Shown in pieces: positions 8,952-17,383 of a DNA stretch of 33,854 nucleotides. The first letter of the stretch is position 1, and every line of letters begins with the position of its first letter. The stretch covers positions 1-33,854 of the forward strand of contig JALVFC010000169.1 of the NCBI GenBank assembly GCA_027030285.1, given 5' to 3'. The DNA is from Thiotrichaceae bacterium. GTDB taxonomy: Bacteria > Pseudomonadota > Gammaproteobacteria > Thiotrichales > Thiotrichaceae. Made by a program: the position numbers and the translations under genes. Below the pieces are notes generated by a model. That model ran no database searches and had not been told where the DNA came from. It saw only the letters and a list, made by a program, of their open reading frames with translations.

Positions 8952-10466
8952 ATGGAAGGTTGGGCATTACTAAGTCTTGTTATCTGGTTACCTATTATAG
9001 GTGGTCTGATAGTGCTAGTTGCAGGCGATAAGCTGTCACGCCCGGCTGCGCTCATCTTTTCTGTTATAACATTCCTGGTGAGTATTCCTTTGTGGACGGG
9101 ATTTGATCCAACTTCCTATCAGATGCAATTTGAAGAAAAGCACACCTGGATCAGTAGTTTTAATATGTTTTATCATCTGGGGGTTGATGGTATTTCCATG
9201 CCGTTACTGCTACTGAATACCTTTATTACGGTACTCATTGTTATTGCTGGCTGGGAAGTAATTAAAAAGAAACCTGCTCAGTACATGGCTGCTTTTCTTA
9301 TCATGGAAGGGATAATTAATGGCGTGTTTGCAGCACAGGATGCCATGCTGTTTTATATATTCTTCGAAGCCATGCTGATACCCATGTTCCTGGTTATTGG
9401 CGTATGGGGCGGTGTAAATCGTGTTTATGCCACCATAAAGTTCTTCCTTTATACATTTTTTGGTTCGGTTTTCATGCTGGTTAGCCTGCTCTATATGTAT
9501 AACAAATCCGGTAGTTTTGCGATTGCAGATTTTTATAACCTGAAGTTGGGCATGACTGCTCAGGTCCTGATTTTCCTGTCTTTTCTGATAGCTTTTGGTG
9601 TCAAAGTTCCAATGTGGCCAGTGCATACCTGGTTGCCAGATGCGCACGTTGAAGCACCTACAGGTGGATCGGTCATCCTGGCGGCAATTATGTTAAAAAT
9701 TGGTGGCTATGGTTTTTTGCGTTTTTCGCTGCCAATGGTGCCAGATGCTGCTCGTGAACTCACATGGCTAGTGGTCTTTATGTCATTAACTGCCGTTGTT
9801 TATATCGGTTTTGTCGCACTGGTGCAAAAAGATATGAAGAAGTTGGTGGCTTATTCATCTATTGCGCATATGGGGTTTGTCACGCTGGGTTTCTTTCTTG
9901 TGTATGCCATTTATCGGAATACTGGAAGTTACGAAGGTTCTGTTTTAGCCATGCAGGGTGGTATGGTGCAGATGGTCTCACATGGCTTTATCTCAGGCGC
10001 CATGTTCCTTTGTATAGGTGTACTGTATGACCGCATGCATACGCGTGAGATTTCAGCGTATGGTGGCGTAGCCAATACCATGCCTATCTTTACTGCCTTT
10101 TTTGTGTTGTTTGCCATGGCGAACACGGGTTTACCTGGAACTTCGGGATTTGTTGGTGAGTTTATGGTGATTCTGGCTAGTTTTAAGGCAAGTTTCTGGA
10201 TCGCATTTCTGGCGGCGACAACCTTGATTGTAGGTGCTGCCTATACGTTGTGGCTGGTTAAGCGTGTGTTATTTGGTGGTGTAGCAAATGAAGAGGTTGC
10301 CTTATTGCAAGATGTGAATAAACGAGAGTTTCTCTTTTTAGCAGTTTTAGCACTTGCAGTCTTGCTATTAGGTTTATGGCCACAGCCACTGACTCATGTA
10401 ATGGGAGCGAGTATTCAACATATCGTTGAACTTGCTACGCAAAGCAAACTGCCGGGAGTGAACTAA
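8952..10466 (+). CDS. nuoM: NADH-quinone oxidoreductase subunit M
   Basis: This is the second antiporter-like proton-pumping subunit. It is 504 residues long with about 14 hydrophobic spans. The conserved FFEAMLIPMFLVIGVWGG segment (about residues 137-154) holds the essential membrane glutamate of the family. The VPMWPVHTWLPDAHVEAPT segment and the following LAAIMLKIGGYG are the characteristic broken-helix region. Its stop codon overlaps the nuoN ATG by one base (TAATG). Confidence 0.96.
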   Translation: MEGWALLSLVIWLPIIGGLIVLVAGDKLSRPAALIFSVITFLVSIPLWTGFDPTSYQMQFEEKHTWISSFNMFYHLGVDGISMPLLLLNTFITVLIVIAGWEVIKKKPAQYMAAFLIMEGIINGVFAAQDAMLFYIFFEAMLIPMFLVIGVWGGVNRVYATIKFFLYTFFGSVFMLVSLLYMYNKSGSFAIADFYNLKLGMTAQVLIFLSFLIAFGVKVPMWPVHTWLPDAHVEAPTGGSVILAAIMLKIGGYGFLRFSLPMVPDAARELTWLVVFMSLTAVVYIGFVALVQKDMKKLVAYSSIAHMGFVTLGFFLVYAIYRNTGSYEGSVLAMQGGMVQMVSHGFISGAMFLCIGVLYDRMHTREISAYGGVANTMPIFTAFFVLFAMANTGLPGTSGFVGEFMVILASFKASFWIAFLAATTLIVGAAYTLWLVKRVLFGGVANEEVALLQDVNKREFLFLAVLALAVLLLGLWPQPLTHVMGASIQHIVELATQSKLPGVN

Positions 10467-11911
10467 TGGGTGAAGTGATGAATTTTAGCCTGGCTACCCC
10501 TGAGATTTTCTTGTTGTTCTCTACCTGTGCAGTGTTATTGCTGGATGTGTTCCTTAGCGATAAGTGCCGTACCTTTGGGTATATGGCAGCACTGTTAGCA
10601 ATGATAGCTACGGCTTTTCTGGTAGTGTCTTCTTTTGGTATAGAACGCAGTTTTGCTTTTAATGGCATGTATGTACTGGATAATATGTCTGTCATCTTGA
10701 AGGTTTCTGTGTTGCTGGTGGTAATAGCTACTTTTGTGTACGCTCGTTCATACTTGATTGATAGAAATATCTTTAAAGGTGAATTTTATACCTTGAGCAT
10801 GTTTGCGACCCTAGGCATGCTAATTATGATTTCCGCAAATACCTTGCTGGTGATTTACCTGGGGCTTGAGTTGTTATCGTTGTCGCTTTATGCACTGGTT
10901 GCATTCCGGCGTGATGATGGTAGGGCATCTGAAGCGGGTATGAAGTATTTTGTACTGGGGGCTATTGCCTCTGGTATGTTGCTATATGGTATGTCTATTC
11001 TCTATGGGTTGAGTGGGTCACTTGAGTTAAAAGGGGTTGCTGCCTATGTGGCAAGCCAGCAGATCATGCATAACATGGTGCTGCTATTTGGCTTAACATT
11101 TATTATCGTCGGACTTGGATTTAAGTTTGGAGTAGCGCCATTTCATATGTGGGTACCTGACGTGTATCAGGGTGCACCGACTCCGGTAACGATGTTTCTT
11201 GGGTCGGCTCCAAAAATTGCAGCTTTTGCAATGACCATGCGTCTGTTGGTAAATGGTATGGAGTTTGGTGCTGCTGGCTGGCAGCAGATGCTGATACCTC
11301 TGGCAGTGCTATCCATGGTCATTGGTAATATTGCAGCAATCGCACAAAGTAATCTCAAGCGAATGCTGGCATATTCGACGATTTCTCATATGGGATTTGT
11401 ACTCTTAGGTATATTAAGTGCTAATGAACAAGGTTACTCAGCAGCCATGTTTTACGCCATCACCTATGCATTAACTGCATTAGGCGGGTTTGCTGTGATT
11501 ATCCTGTTGAGCCAGTCGGGCATTGAGGCTGAAGAACTGGAAGACTTGCGCGGCTTGAATGAACGTCATCCCTGGTACGCCTTTATGATGATGTTGTTTT
11601 TATTTTCCATGGCTGGAATTCCACCGCTTGTTGGATTCTATGCTAAGCTGGCTGTATTACAAGCAACCGTGCAGGCTGGGTTCATCTGGTTGGCTGTGTT
11701 GGCTGTTACTATGTCGGTTATAGGTGCGTACTATTATTTACGTGCTGTAAAGCTTATGTATTTTGATAAGCCTGTGGAAAGTTCTACCATTTCAATGGGG
11801 TTCAGTTTTAATACTTTACTGGCGGGTAACGGCTTTCTGGTAGTCATTTTGGGTTTGTTTCCTGGTTTGTTAATGGCGCTTTGCGTGGAGGCGGTCAAAA
11901 TGAGCCTATAA
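10466..11911 (+). CDS. nuoN: NADH-quinone oxidoreductase subunit N
   Basis: This is the third antiporter-like proton-pumping subunit and the last gene of the nuo operon here. It has 481 residues with about 14 membrane spans and the family segment FGVAPFHMWVPDVYQGAPTP (about residues 224-243). The ATG at 10466 overlaps the nuoM stop and has GGGAG eight bases upstream, so I prefer it over the in-frame ATG at 10478. No obvious T-tailed hairpin follows the stop, so where the nuo transcript ends is unclear; a new promoter appears about 80 bases downstream. Confidence 0.95.
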   Translation: MGEVMNFSLATPEIFLLFSTCAVLLLDVFLSDKCRTFGYMAALLAMIATAFLVVSSFGIERSFAFNGMYVLDNMSVILKVSVLLVVIATFVYARSYLIDRNIFKGEFYTLSMFATLGMLIMISANTLLVIYLGLELLSLSLYALVAFRRDDGRASEAGMKYFVLGAIASGMLLYGMSILYGLSGSLELKGVAAYVASQQIMHNMVLLFGLTFIIVGLGFKFGVAPFHMWVPDVYQGAPTPVTMFLGSAPKIAAFAMTMRLLVNGMEFGAAGWQQMLIPLAVLSMVIGNIAAIAQSNLKRMLAYSTISHMGFVLLGILSANEQGYSAAMFYAITYALTALGGFAVIILLSQSGIEAEELEDLRGLNERHPWYAFMMMLFLFSMAGIPPLVGFYAKLAVLQATVQAGFIWLAVLAVTMSVIGAYYYLRAVKLMYFDKPVESSTISMGFSFNTLLAGNGFLVVILGLFPGLLMALCVEAVKMSL

Positions 11912-11968
11912 TAAAACTGTGGCTCTATGTATTCCCTCTGCCATGTAAGGCGTTAAATTAATCAATAC

Positions 11969-11997
11969 TTCCTTATATCGGGATAAGTGCTTATAAT
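11969..11997 (+). promoter_or_regulatory. Putative sigma-70 promoter with a palindrome over the -10
   Basis: A perfect -10 hexamer TATAAT lies at 11992-11997, about 80 bases ahead of the exported repeat protein. The -35 position 17 bases upstream is poor (TTCCTT), and a TG lies two bases ahead of the -10 rather than the one base of a classic extended -10. The palindrome ATAAG-TG-CTTAT (11983-11994) overlaps the left edge of the -10 and could be an operator, though it is short. This separates expression of the downstream gene from the nuo operon. Confidence 0.5.
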
Positions 11998-12077
11998 GCG
12001 CACAGTAATGGTATATTCGCTAGCGAACTATTTTACTTTCCAATTGATCAGAAATTTTTAATTCAGGTGTTTTAACA

Positions 12078-13484
12078 ATGATAAAAAAAGGTTTTGCCAC
12101 AGTGGCAATATTAACAGTAGCAGTTTCAGTAGCTATGCAGGCATATGCAGAAGGGGAAGAGGCTAGCCCCGTAGATGCAACCAATACATTACCTGATGCA
12201 AAACCAGGTGAGTGTTTCGCAAAAGTAATTGTTCCAGCAGAATATGAAACCAGTACAGAAGAAGTTGTTGTTCAGCCAGAGCAAGAGACGATTGAGATTA
12301 TCCCGGCTACTTTTGATACTGCAGAAGTTGAAGTTCAGGTAAAGCCTGAATATACCGTGTTGAAAGCGGTTCCTGCGAAATATCGTACGGAAGAAGAGAT
12401 TGTTGAAATTGAGCCTGCCAGAAATGAGTGGGTCACATCTTTAGGGAAAAGGGGCATTCCGGCAAGTCCGGCTCTGCTCGTTGCAGCAAAGACCAGCGGT
12501 ATAGAAATAGACAATGCACAGCCTGGTCAGTGTTATAAAGAATTTTATTCTCCTGCTAAATTTGAGGAGACTGACAAGCAAGTTGAAATCAAGGAAGCTT
12601 CTGAAAATATAGTGGTTAAGGAAGCTGAGTTTGAGCCCGCTGAAGAAACTGTCACAGTGCGAGAGGCTTACACTGTGAAAAAGCTGATCCCAGCTACTTA
12701 TGAAAAAGTTGAGGAAAAGGTCGAAATTGAGCCAGCCAAAGCTGTCTGGAAAAAGGGTTCCGGTCTGGTTGAGAGAATTGACAATACAACGGGCGAAATT
12801 ATGTGTTTGGTGCAAGTACCTGCTAAATACCAGACATTGTTAAAAACAGTTCTTAAAACTGAAGCCAAAATTGAAGATACTGAAGTACCCGCTAAAACTA
12901 AAGCTATCAAGATTTCCAAGCTGGTTAGTGATGCAACTTCAGAAAAAGTGCCAGTTGAAGCAGAATTTACTACTGTAAAAACACGTGCAAAAGTTGCGGA
13001 TGCTCAGTTTACATGGCGTCCTGCGGGTGAAAAAGGTGACGGTGCTCCTACGGGGCTACAGATTTGTTTAAAAGAAATACCTGCAAAACAAAAGAAGCTT
13101 AAAAAGCTGGTTCTTGATACACCCGCAACGGTGGAAGAAGAGAAAGTGCCAGCCGTCATGAAAACGGTCAAAGTTGAGAAAGTTGCTACTGCTGCTGAAG
13201 CTGTACGTACCAAAGTACCTGCTGTAACAAAGACAGTTGAGTTGCGCAAGAAGATCTCCAATGAAAGGCTGGAGTGGCGTCGCGTGCTTTGTCAGACGAA
13301 TATGACAAAAGAAATGAATATGATAATTCAACAAGCTCTAAAAGATGCTGGCTACTACAATGGTCCAGTTGATGGTAGTATCGGTCGTGGTACACTCAAT
13401 GCTGTAAATAAGTACCAAATTGATAAAGGGTTGCCTCGTGGTGGCTTGACTATCAAGGTGCTTAAAGATTTAGGTGTTATGTAA
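12078..13484 (+). CDS. Exported Cys-Trp repeat protein with C-terminal peptidoglycan-binding domain
   Basis: This 468-residue protein has a clear signal peptide (basic start MIKKG, hydrophobic core, AYA cleavage site near residue 24). The mature part is four tandem modules of about 70-73 residues. Each starts with a cysteine followed by a VPAK/SPAK-like motif and ends with a tryptophan: C46-W118, C152-W224, C243-W313 and C330-W400. Within modules, short beta-like strands of alternating V/E/K end in PA. A fifth cysteine (C405) leads into a PG_binding_1-like domain (about 409-468; QALKDAGYYNGPVDGSIG). This suggests a periplasmic cell-wall-associated protein. The enzyme role, if any, is unknown, as no catalytic motif is visible. 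It has its own promoter and a strong terminator. Confidence 0.85.
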   Translation: MIKKGFATVAILTVAVSVAMQAYAEGEEASPVDATNTLPDAKPGECFAKVIVPAEYETSTEEVVVQPEQETIEIIPATFDTAEVEVQVKPEYTVLKAVPAKYRTEEEIVEIEPARNEWVTSLGKRGIPASPALLVAAKTSGIEIDNAQPGQCYKEFYSPAKFEETDKQVEIKEASENIVVKEAEFEPAEETVTVREAYTVKKLIPATYEKVEEKVEIEPAKAVWKKGSGLVERIDNTTGEIMCLVQVPAKYQTLLKTVLKTEAKIEDTEVPAKTKAIKISKLVSDATSEKVPVEAEFTTVKTRAKVADAQFTWRPAGEKGDGAPTGLQICLKEIPAKQKKLKKLVLDTPATVEEEKVPAVMKTVKVEKVATAAEAVRTKVPAVTKTVELRKKISNERLEWRRVLCQTNMTKEMNMIIQQALKDAGYYNGPVDGSIGRGTLNAVNKYQIDKGLPRGGLTIKVLKDLGVM

Positions 13485-13500
13485 TGACCTGACAACAATA

Positions 13501-13538
13501 AGCCAAAAAAAGCCGCTACCAAGCGGCTTTTTTTGGCT
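13501..13538. terminator. Bidirectional rho-independent terminator
   Basis: A perfect 17-base inverted repeat (13501-13517 and 13522-13538) has a four-base loop ACCA. The inner part of the stem is AGCCGCT/AGCGGCT, and runs of seven A and seven T on either side supply a U-tract for transcripts from both directions. It lies between the + strand repeat-protein gene and the - strand uvrD gene, which converge here, so it can end both. Confidence 0.9.
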
Positions 13539-13622
13539 TGCTCTTCGTGCAAGAAACAAATCTGAAATCCCCAGTTGGACAGGGTAGAGTGAGCGGCTGT
13601 GGTGGTGCAGGGCAAGGCGCAA

Positions 13623-13664
13623 CTGCGTGGAATGGTCATTCCCTTTCAAGTAGTTACAACGCAG
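13623..13664. repeat. Structured intergenic element (nested inverted repeats)
   Basis: In the 3' gap between the terminator and uvrD, the palindrome GGAATG-GT-CATTCC (13629-13642) is nested inside an outer pair CTGCGT (13623-13628) and ACGCAG (13659-13664). The surrounding bases, about 13560-13720, look like an intergenic repeat rather than coding DNA. Whether other copies exist in the genome cannot be seen here. Confidence 0.4.
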
Positions 13665-13767
13665 GCGTGCATCAATCACAGATTGTGCAATCTGCCTGTA
13701 GCGATCTCACCCACTGAGCAGGCGCTATTTTCCTGTAAAATCATAAGCATGATATTTTTCACAGCGG

Positions 13768-15954
13768 TCAAATAGCTGAAAGGTTGGCATAAGCCAGTAC
13801 CAGCCATTTGCTTCCTTCACTATCAAAGTTAACTTGCACTCTTGCTGAGCTTCCCGAGCCTTCAGTATCCAGAATGATGCCATCGCCAAACGTGGCATGA
13901 AAAACACGCTGCCCAATAGTAAACCCAGATTCGTTATGCAAGGACCTGTTTGTGTGTGCTGAGGAGTGTAGAGAAGATTTGGGATAGGTGTTCCAGGTTG
14001 AAACTGGCGGGCGAACTTCTTCTATCAATTCCTCCGGGATCTCATTGATGAATGTTGAGGGTACACCGTAAAGTGTATTACCGTAGAGCTGTCTTTGCTC
14101 AGCATAGCTTAAAGTCAGCTGTTTCCTCGCACGAGTAATCGCTACATAGCAAAGCCTGCGTTCCTCTTCCATTCTACCTTCTTCATTGACTGCATTTTGG
14201 TGTGGAAAAAGACCAACTTCCATACCAGTGATAAATACTTGCTGGAACTCAAGCCCTTTGGCAGAGTGCATGGTCATCATTTGCACACAATCTTCACCAG
14301 CATCTCCCTGGCTCTCACCTGCTTCCAGAGCTGCGTTGGATAGAAAGGCACTGAGAGTATCCAGGTTGGCGTGTTCTTCTTCAGGTTGGTAATTAAAGCC
14401 TTGTGCTGCTGAAATTAGTTCTTTTAGATTTTCTTCGCGATTTTTACCTTTTTCTTCACCTTCCTTTTTGATGAAATATTCTTTGAGTCTCGAAAGCTCT
14501 ATGACCTTTTTAACCTGTTCATGCAGCTCCAGATCCGTTGCAATTTCGGTCATATTCTCGATAAGTCGTATAAACCCATGAACCGCCGTGGCTGCACGTG
14601 ATGTAAGTGTTTTTGCCTGCACTAGTGCAACAGCAGATTGCCATAAACTCAAATTGTGTTCATTGGCATGGTCTCTTATTATGCTGACGGTTTTATCGCC
14701 GATGCCACGTGTGGGCTGGTTAATGACTCTCTCAAAAGAGGGGTCATCATCGCGGTTGCTCGTCAGGCGTAGATACGCAAGTGCATCTTTAATTTCTGCT
14801 CGTTCAAAAAAACGTTGTCCACCATAGACCCGATAGGGGATACCCTGTTCAATAAATGTGGATTCAAACACACGGGATTGCGCATTGGAACGATACAGAA
14901 TGGCAATATCTTCGCGTTTGCCGCCCTCTTCAACCCATTTGTAAATTTGCCCGGCAATATATTGTGCTTCATCAAGTTCATTATAGGCGGCAAACAGCTT
15001 GATTGGTTCGCCTTCATCACCCTCTGTCCAAAGGTTTTTACCCAGGCGGTTTTCATTGTACGTGATTAATTCATTCGCAGCCCGCAATATTGTGCCAGTA
15101 GAACGGTAGTTTTGCTCCAGGCGGATAATTTGTGCCTGTGAATAATCATTACTGAAGTTCTGTATATTCTCAATTTTTGCACCGCGCCAGCCATAGATAG
15201 ATTGATCATCGTCGCCTACTGCAAAGACCGGGTTCTTACCGCCTGAAAGGAGTTGCAGCCAGGCATATTGAAGTTCATTGGTATCCTGAAATTCATCCAC
15301 AAGGATATGGCGAAAGCGCTGCTGGTAATGCTGCTGTAATTCAGAGTTGTCGCGTATCAGTTCAAGCGAGCGCAAGAGTAATTCAGCAAAATCAACAACA
15401 CCAGACTGTTTGCATAGCTGTTCATAGGCACTATAAATACGAATCATCTGGTTGTAATTTATGTCGCCATTATCCTGCATATACTGTGGGCGCACACCTT
15501 CATCTTTCCTGGCATTAATGAACCATTGTGACTGTCTGGGAGGCCACAGCTTGTCATCAAGATCAAGTGAACGTTGGGCACGTTTAACAAGCCGTAGTTG
15601 GTCATCCGAATCAAGAATCTGAAAGTTCTGTGGAAGTCCTGCTTCTTGCCAATGGCGACGCAAAAGGCGATGCGCAAGCCCATGAAAAGTACCTACCCAC
15701 ATACCGCCAACAGGTGCACCTAAAAGGCTTTCGATACGTCCACGCATTTCACTGGCTGCCTTGTTGGTAAAAGTAACAGCGAGTATGCTGAAAGGAGCTA
15801 CTCTTTCTACCTCAATCAACCAGGCAATGCGGTGAACTAATACTCGGGTTTTACCGCTGCCAGCTCCAGCAAGTACCAGAACAGGCAAGGGGGGCATGGA
15901 GACTGCATCCCGCTGGGGCTTGTTCAGTTCATCAAGAATATACGAAACATCCAT
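13768..15954 (-). CDS. uvrD: DNA helicase II, UvrD
   Basis: This superfamily 1A 3'-5' helicase unwinds DNA in nucleotide-excision and mismatch repair. Its 728 residues carry the full motif set: Walker A GAGSGKT (K35), motif Ia TFTNKAA, Walker B VDEFQDT, motif III GDDDQSIYGWRGA, motif IV LEQNYRS, motif V TMHSAKGLEF and motif VI VAITRARKQL. The C-terminal ~65 residues (GQRVFHATFGDGIILDTEGSG) match the Tudor-like tail of UvrD, which separates it from Rep and PcrA. The N-terminus MDVSYILDELN matches the E. coli start as I recall it. It is transcribed towards the bidirectional terminator and away from the VanZ-like gene. I saw no LexA-like box upstream. Confidence 0.96.
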   Translation of the reverse strand: MDVSYILDELNKPQRDAVSMPPLPVLVLAGAGSGKTRVLVHRIAWLIEVERVAPFSILAVTFTNKAASEMRGRIESLLGAPVGGMWVGTFHGLAHRLLRRHWQEAGLPQNFQILDSDDQLRLVKRAQRSLDLDDKLWPPRQSQWFINARKDEGVRPQYMQDNGDINYNQMIRIYSAYEQLCKQSGVVDFAELLLRSLELIRDNSELQQHYQQRFRHILVDEFQDTNELQYAWLQLLSGGKNPVFAVGDDDQSIYGWRGAKIENIQNFSNDYSQAQIIRLEQNYRSTGTILRAANELITYNENRLGKNLWTEGDEGEPIKLFAAYNELDEAQYIAGQIYKWVEEGGKREDIAILYRSNAQSRVFESTFIEQGIPYRVYGGQRFFERAEIKDALAYLRLTSNRDDDPSFERVINQPTRGIGDKTVSIIRDHANEHNLSLWQSAVALVQAKTLTSRAATAVHGFIRLIENMTEIATDLELHEQVKKVIELSRLKEYFIKKEGEEKGKNREENLKELISAAQGFNYQPEEEHANLDTLSAFLSNAALEAGESQGDAGEDCVQMMTMHSAKGLEFQQVFITGMEVGLFPHQNAVNEEGRMEEERRLCYVAITRARKQLTLSYAEQRQLYGNTLYGVPSTFINEIPEELIEEVRPPVSTWNTYPKSSLHSSAHTNRSLHNESGFTIGQRVFHATFGDGIILDTEGSGSSARVQVNFDSEGSKWLVLAYANLSAI

Positions 15955-15967
15955 ATTAATAGTCCGG

Positions 15968-15996
15968 TTGTGCTACGGTAGATTGATTGGTATAAG
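15968..15996 (+). promoter_or_regulatory. Putative sigma-70 promoter of the VanZ-like gene
   Basis: TTGTGC (15968-15973) and TATAAG (15991-15996) are separated by exactly 17 bases. The -10 matches the consensus at five of six bases and the -35 at three. The predicted start near 16003 gives a short leader, with GGAG at 16007-16010 leading to the ATG at 16019. Confidence 0.5.
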
Positions 15997-16018
15997 TTTC
16001 TGGACTGGAGCTAGAAAA

Positions 16019-16465
16019 ATGTGCAATCATGTGCCGCATTGTAACAAACGGGCATACAAAATAATGTATAAACTCATACTACTTGTCAGAGAATTGCGGC
16101 AGAAAGGAGCATTTAAAGTCAGCACTCGTCTCTTGTTGCTGTTTCTACTTGTGTTGGGTTTATGGGGGGCTACTACGCCATTGGATCACACGCCAATTTC
16201 TCGATTTAATGATAAGTTCATACATATGACGGTGTTTGCCGGTTTTGCATTCCTGATGGATCTGGCAACTGCACGGAAACCTTTCTGGTTGTGGAAAGGC
16301 TTACCACTGTTGATGTATGGTGTTGTTATTGAGGTCCTGCAGAACTTTACAGCTTACCGTAGCTTCGAGTTGGCCGACATTGCAGCTGACGCTTTTGGAA
16401 TAACCCTGTATTATATGTTGAAATTTTCATTGCGTTGGCTTGCTGTAGGTGAGCTTAAAACTTAG
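16019..16465 (+). CDS. VanZ-like family membrane protein
   Basis: This small protein (148 residues from this start) has about four membrane spans and the VanZ-like signature: an Asp-Lys-x-x-His at the start of one span (NDKFIHMTVFAGFAFLMDL) and, further on, LADIAADAFGI. Family members are membrane proteins of uncertain function, named after the teicoplanin-resistance accessory protein. The name does not imply resistance. The ATG at 16019 has GGAG eight bases upstream and fits the promoter at 15968. An internal ATG at 16064 (133 residues) begins nearer the first hydrophobic span but has no ribosome-binding site. The gene is divergent from uvrD and upstream of the atp operon. Confidence 0.7.
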   Translation: MCNHVPHCNKRAYKIMYKLILLVRELRQKGAFKVSTRLLLLFLLVLGLWGATTPLDHTPISRFNDKFIHMTVFAGFAFLMDLATARKPFWLWKGLPLLMYGVVIEVLQNFTAYRSFELADIAADAFGITLYYMLKFSLRWLAVGELKT

Positions 16466-16689
16466 CCAGGGTAATTGTTTTAGATTTTACTAATATATGT
16501 GGCTACTTCTGCTTGTGGCAGGCATGCGAGAATGCTAGAATCCACAGCTCATTAAACGCTGAATAGCTGATAATATTTCAAACTTGCTGATGTCTGACTC
16601 AGAGTCTGGTTGGTACGAACCAGGAGCTAAGCTAAGCACAACGACGAAAAGTATAAACTGTACAAGAGAAGCACAGAAAAGCATCAATA

Positions 16690-17040
16690 ATGCGAAGTTT
16701 ACTGATCATACAGTTAGCACTGGTTCTGCTTGCAGCAGCTGGTTTTGTTTATTATATGGGGCAAACGACAGTATTTGCTTCTTTTTTCGGAGGAGCGGTA
16801 GCAATAGCCAATACATTATTGTTGTCCTGGCGTTTAGATAGTGCAGCTGAAATGGCGAATGATAATCCTGATGGCGGCGTACTGACACTGTACCTGGGGG
16901 TTGTACAAAGATTTATATTCGTACTGGTTATGTTCGGAATAGGTATGGGAGCGCTAAAGTTCAGCCCTCCTGCCATGTTGGGAACCTTTGCACTGGCACA
17001 ATTGGCTTACATGATATATGGGTCGAAGCGGGCAAAATAG
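16690..17040 (+). CDS. atpI: ATP synthase protein I
   Basis: This small membrane protein of 116 residues has four hydrophobic spans and the family segment FASFFGGAVAIANTLLLSWR (about residues 30-49). In the family, AtpI helps assemble or stabilise the c-ring and is not part of the final enzyme. It is the usual first gene of atp operons. The ATG has no strong ribosome-binding site. The gap of 224 bases before it has no gene and no promoter I would defend. The 343-base gap after it is unusual. Confidence 0.88.
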   Translation: MRSLLIIQLALVLLAAAGFVYYMGQTTVFASFFGGAVAIANTLLLSWRLDSAAEMANDNPDGGVLTLYLGVVQRFIFVLVMFGIGMGALKFSPPAMLGTFALAQLAYMIYGSKRAK

Positions 17041-17383
17041 CCATAGGCGTTAATTTATCTTACGTGTGTCTCAATAAGAATAAGCAATTAAAGAGTCCAC
17101 AAATCCTGGCTACGAGATAGTCCAGCATTAAAGATCGTAATGCTAACTTAGAGAATTATAGCGATAAATCAGATTGTTGTATGACAGCTATCTGATTATT
17201 AGCAAAATGTAACTACTCAGCATAAGCGCGGAGTTTATTAAGTATAAATGAGCACTTTCAAAGCTGCCGCGTCCTGCTCTGGTATCTCACCTACATCTGT
17301 GTAGGCGATGCAGAAACCGGGCAACATGAGTGCAAGCTAGTAGTTCAGCAAAAGAATTTTAATTTTAGATAGGTAGGTTTATT
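17041..17383 (+). other. 343-base structured gap between atpI and atpB
   Basis: No convincing coding frame is seen. The stretch holds three clean inverted repeats: AGCATTA (17124-17130) with TAATGCT (17138-17144); AATCAGAT (17167-17174) with ATCTGATT (17190-17197); and CCTACA-TCTG-TGTAGG (17290-17305), a hairpin with a four-base loop. A TATAAA (17243-17248) could be a -10, but no good -35 stands in front of it. None of the hairpins has a T-run, so they are not ordinary terminators. A leader RNA, processing sites or a separate promoter for atpB-C are possible. Confidence 0.5.

Noticed and set aside
12441..12815. Antisense frames within the repeat-protein gene
   Set aside because: They mirror the repeated Val/Glu/Lys codons of the real gene and show no domain, start signal or independent promoter.
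16019..16465. Glycopeptide resistance gene (VanZ)
   Set aside because: Only the broad VanZ-like fold is present, with no van cluster nearby; the family is common in bacteria with no resistance role.
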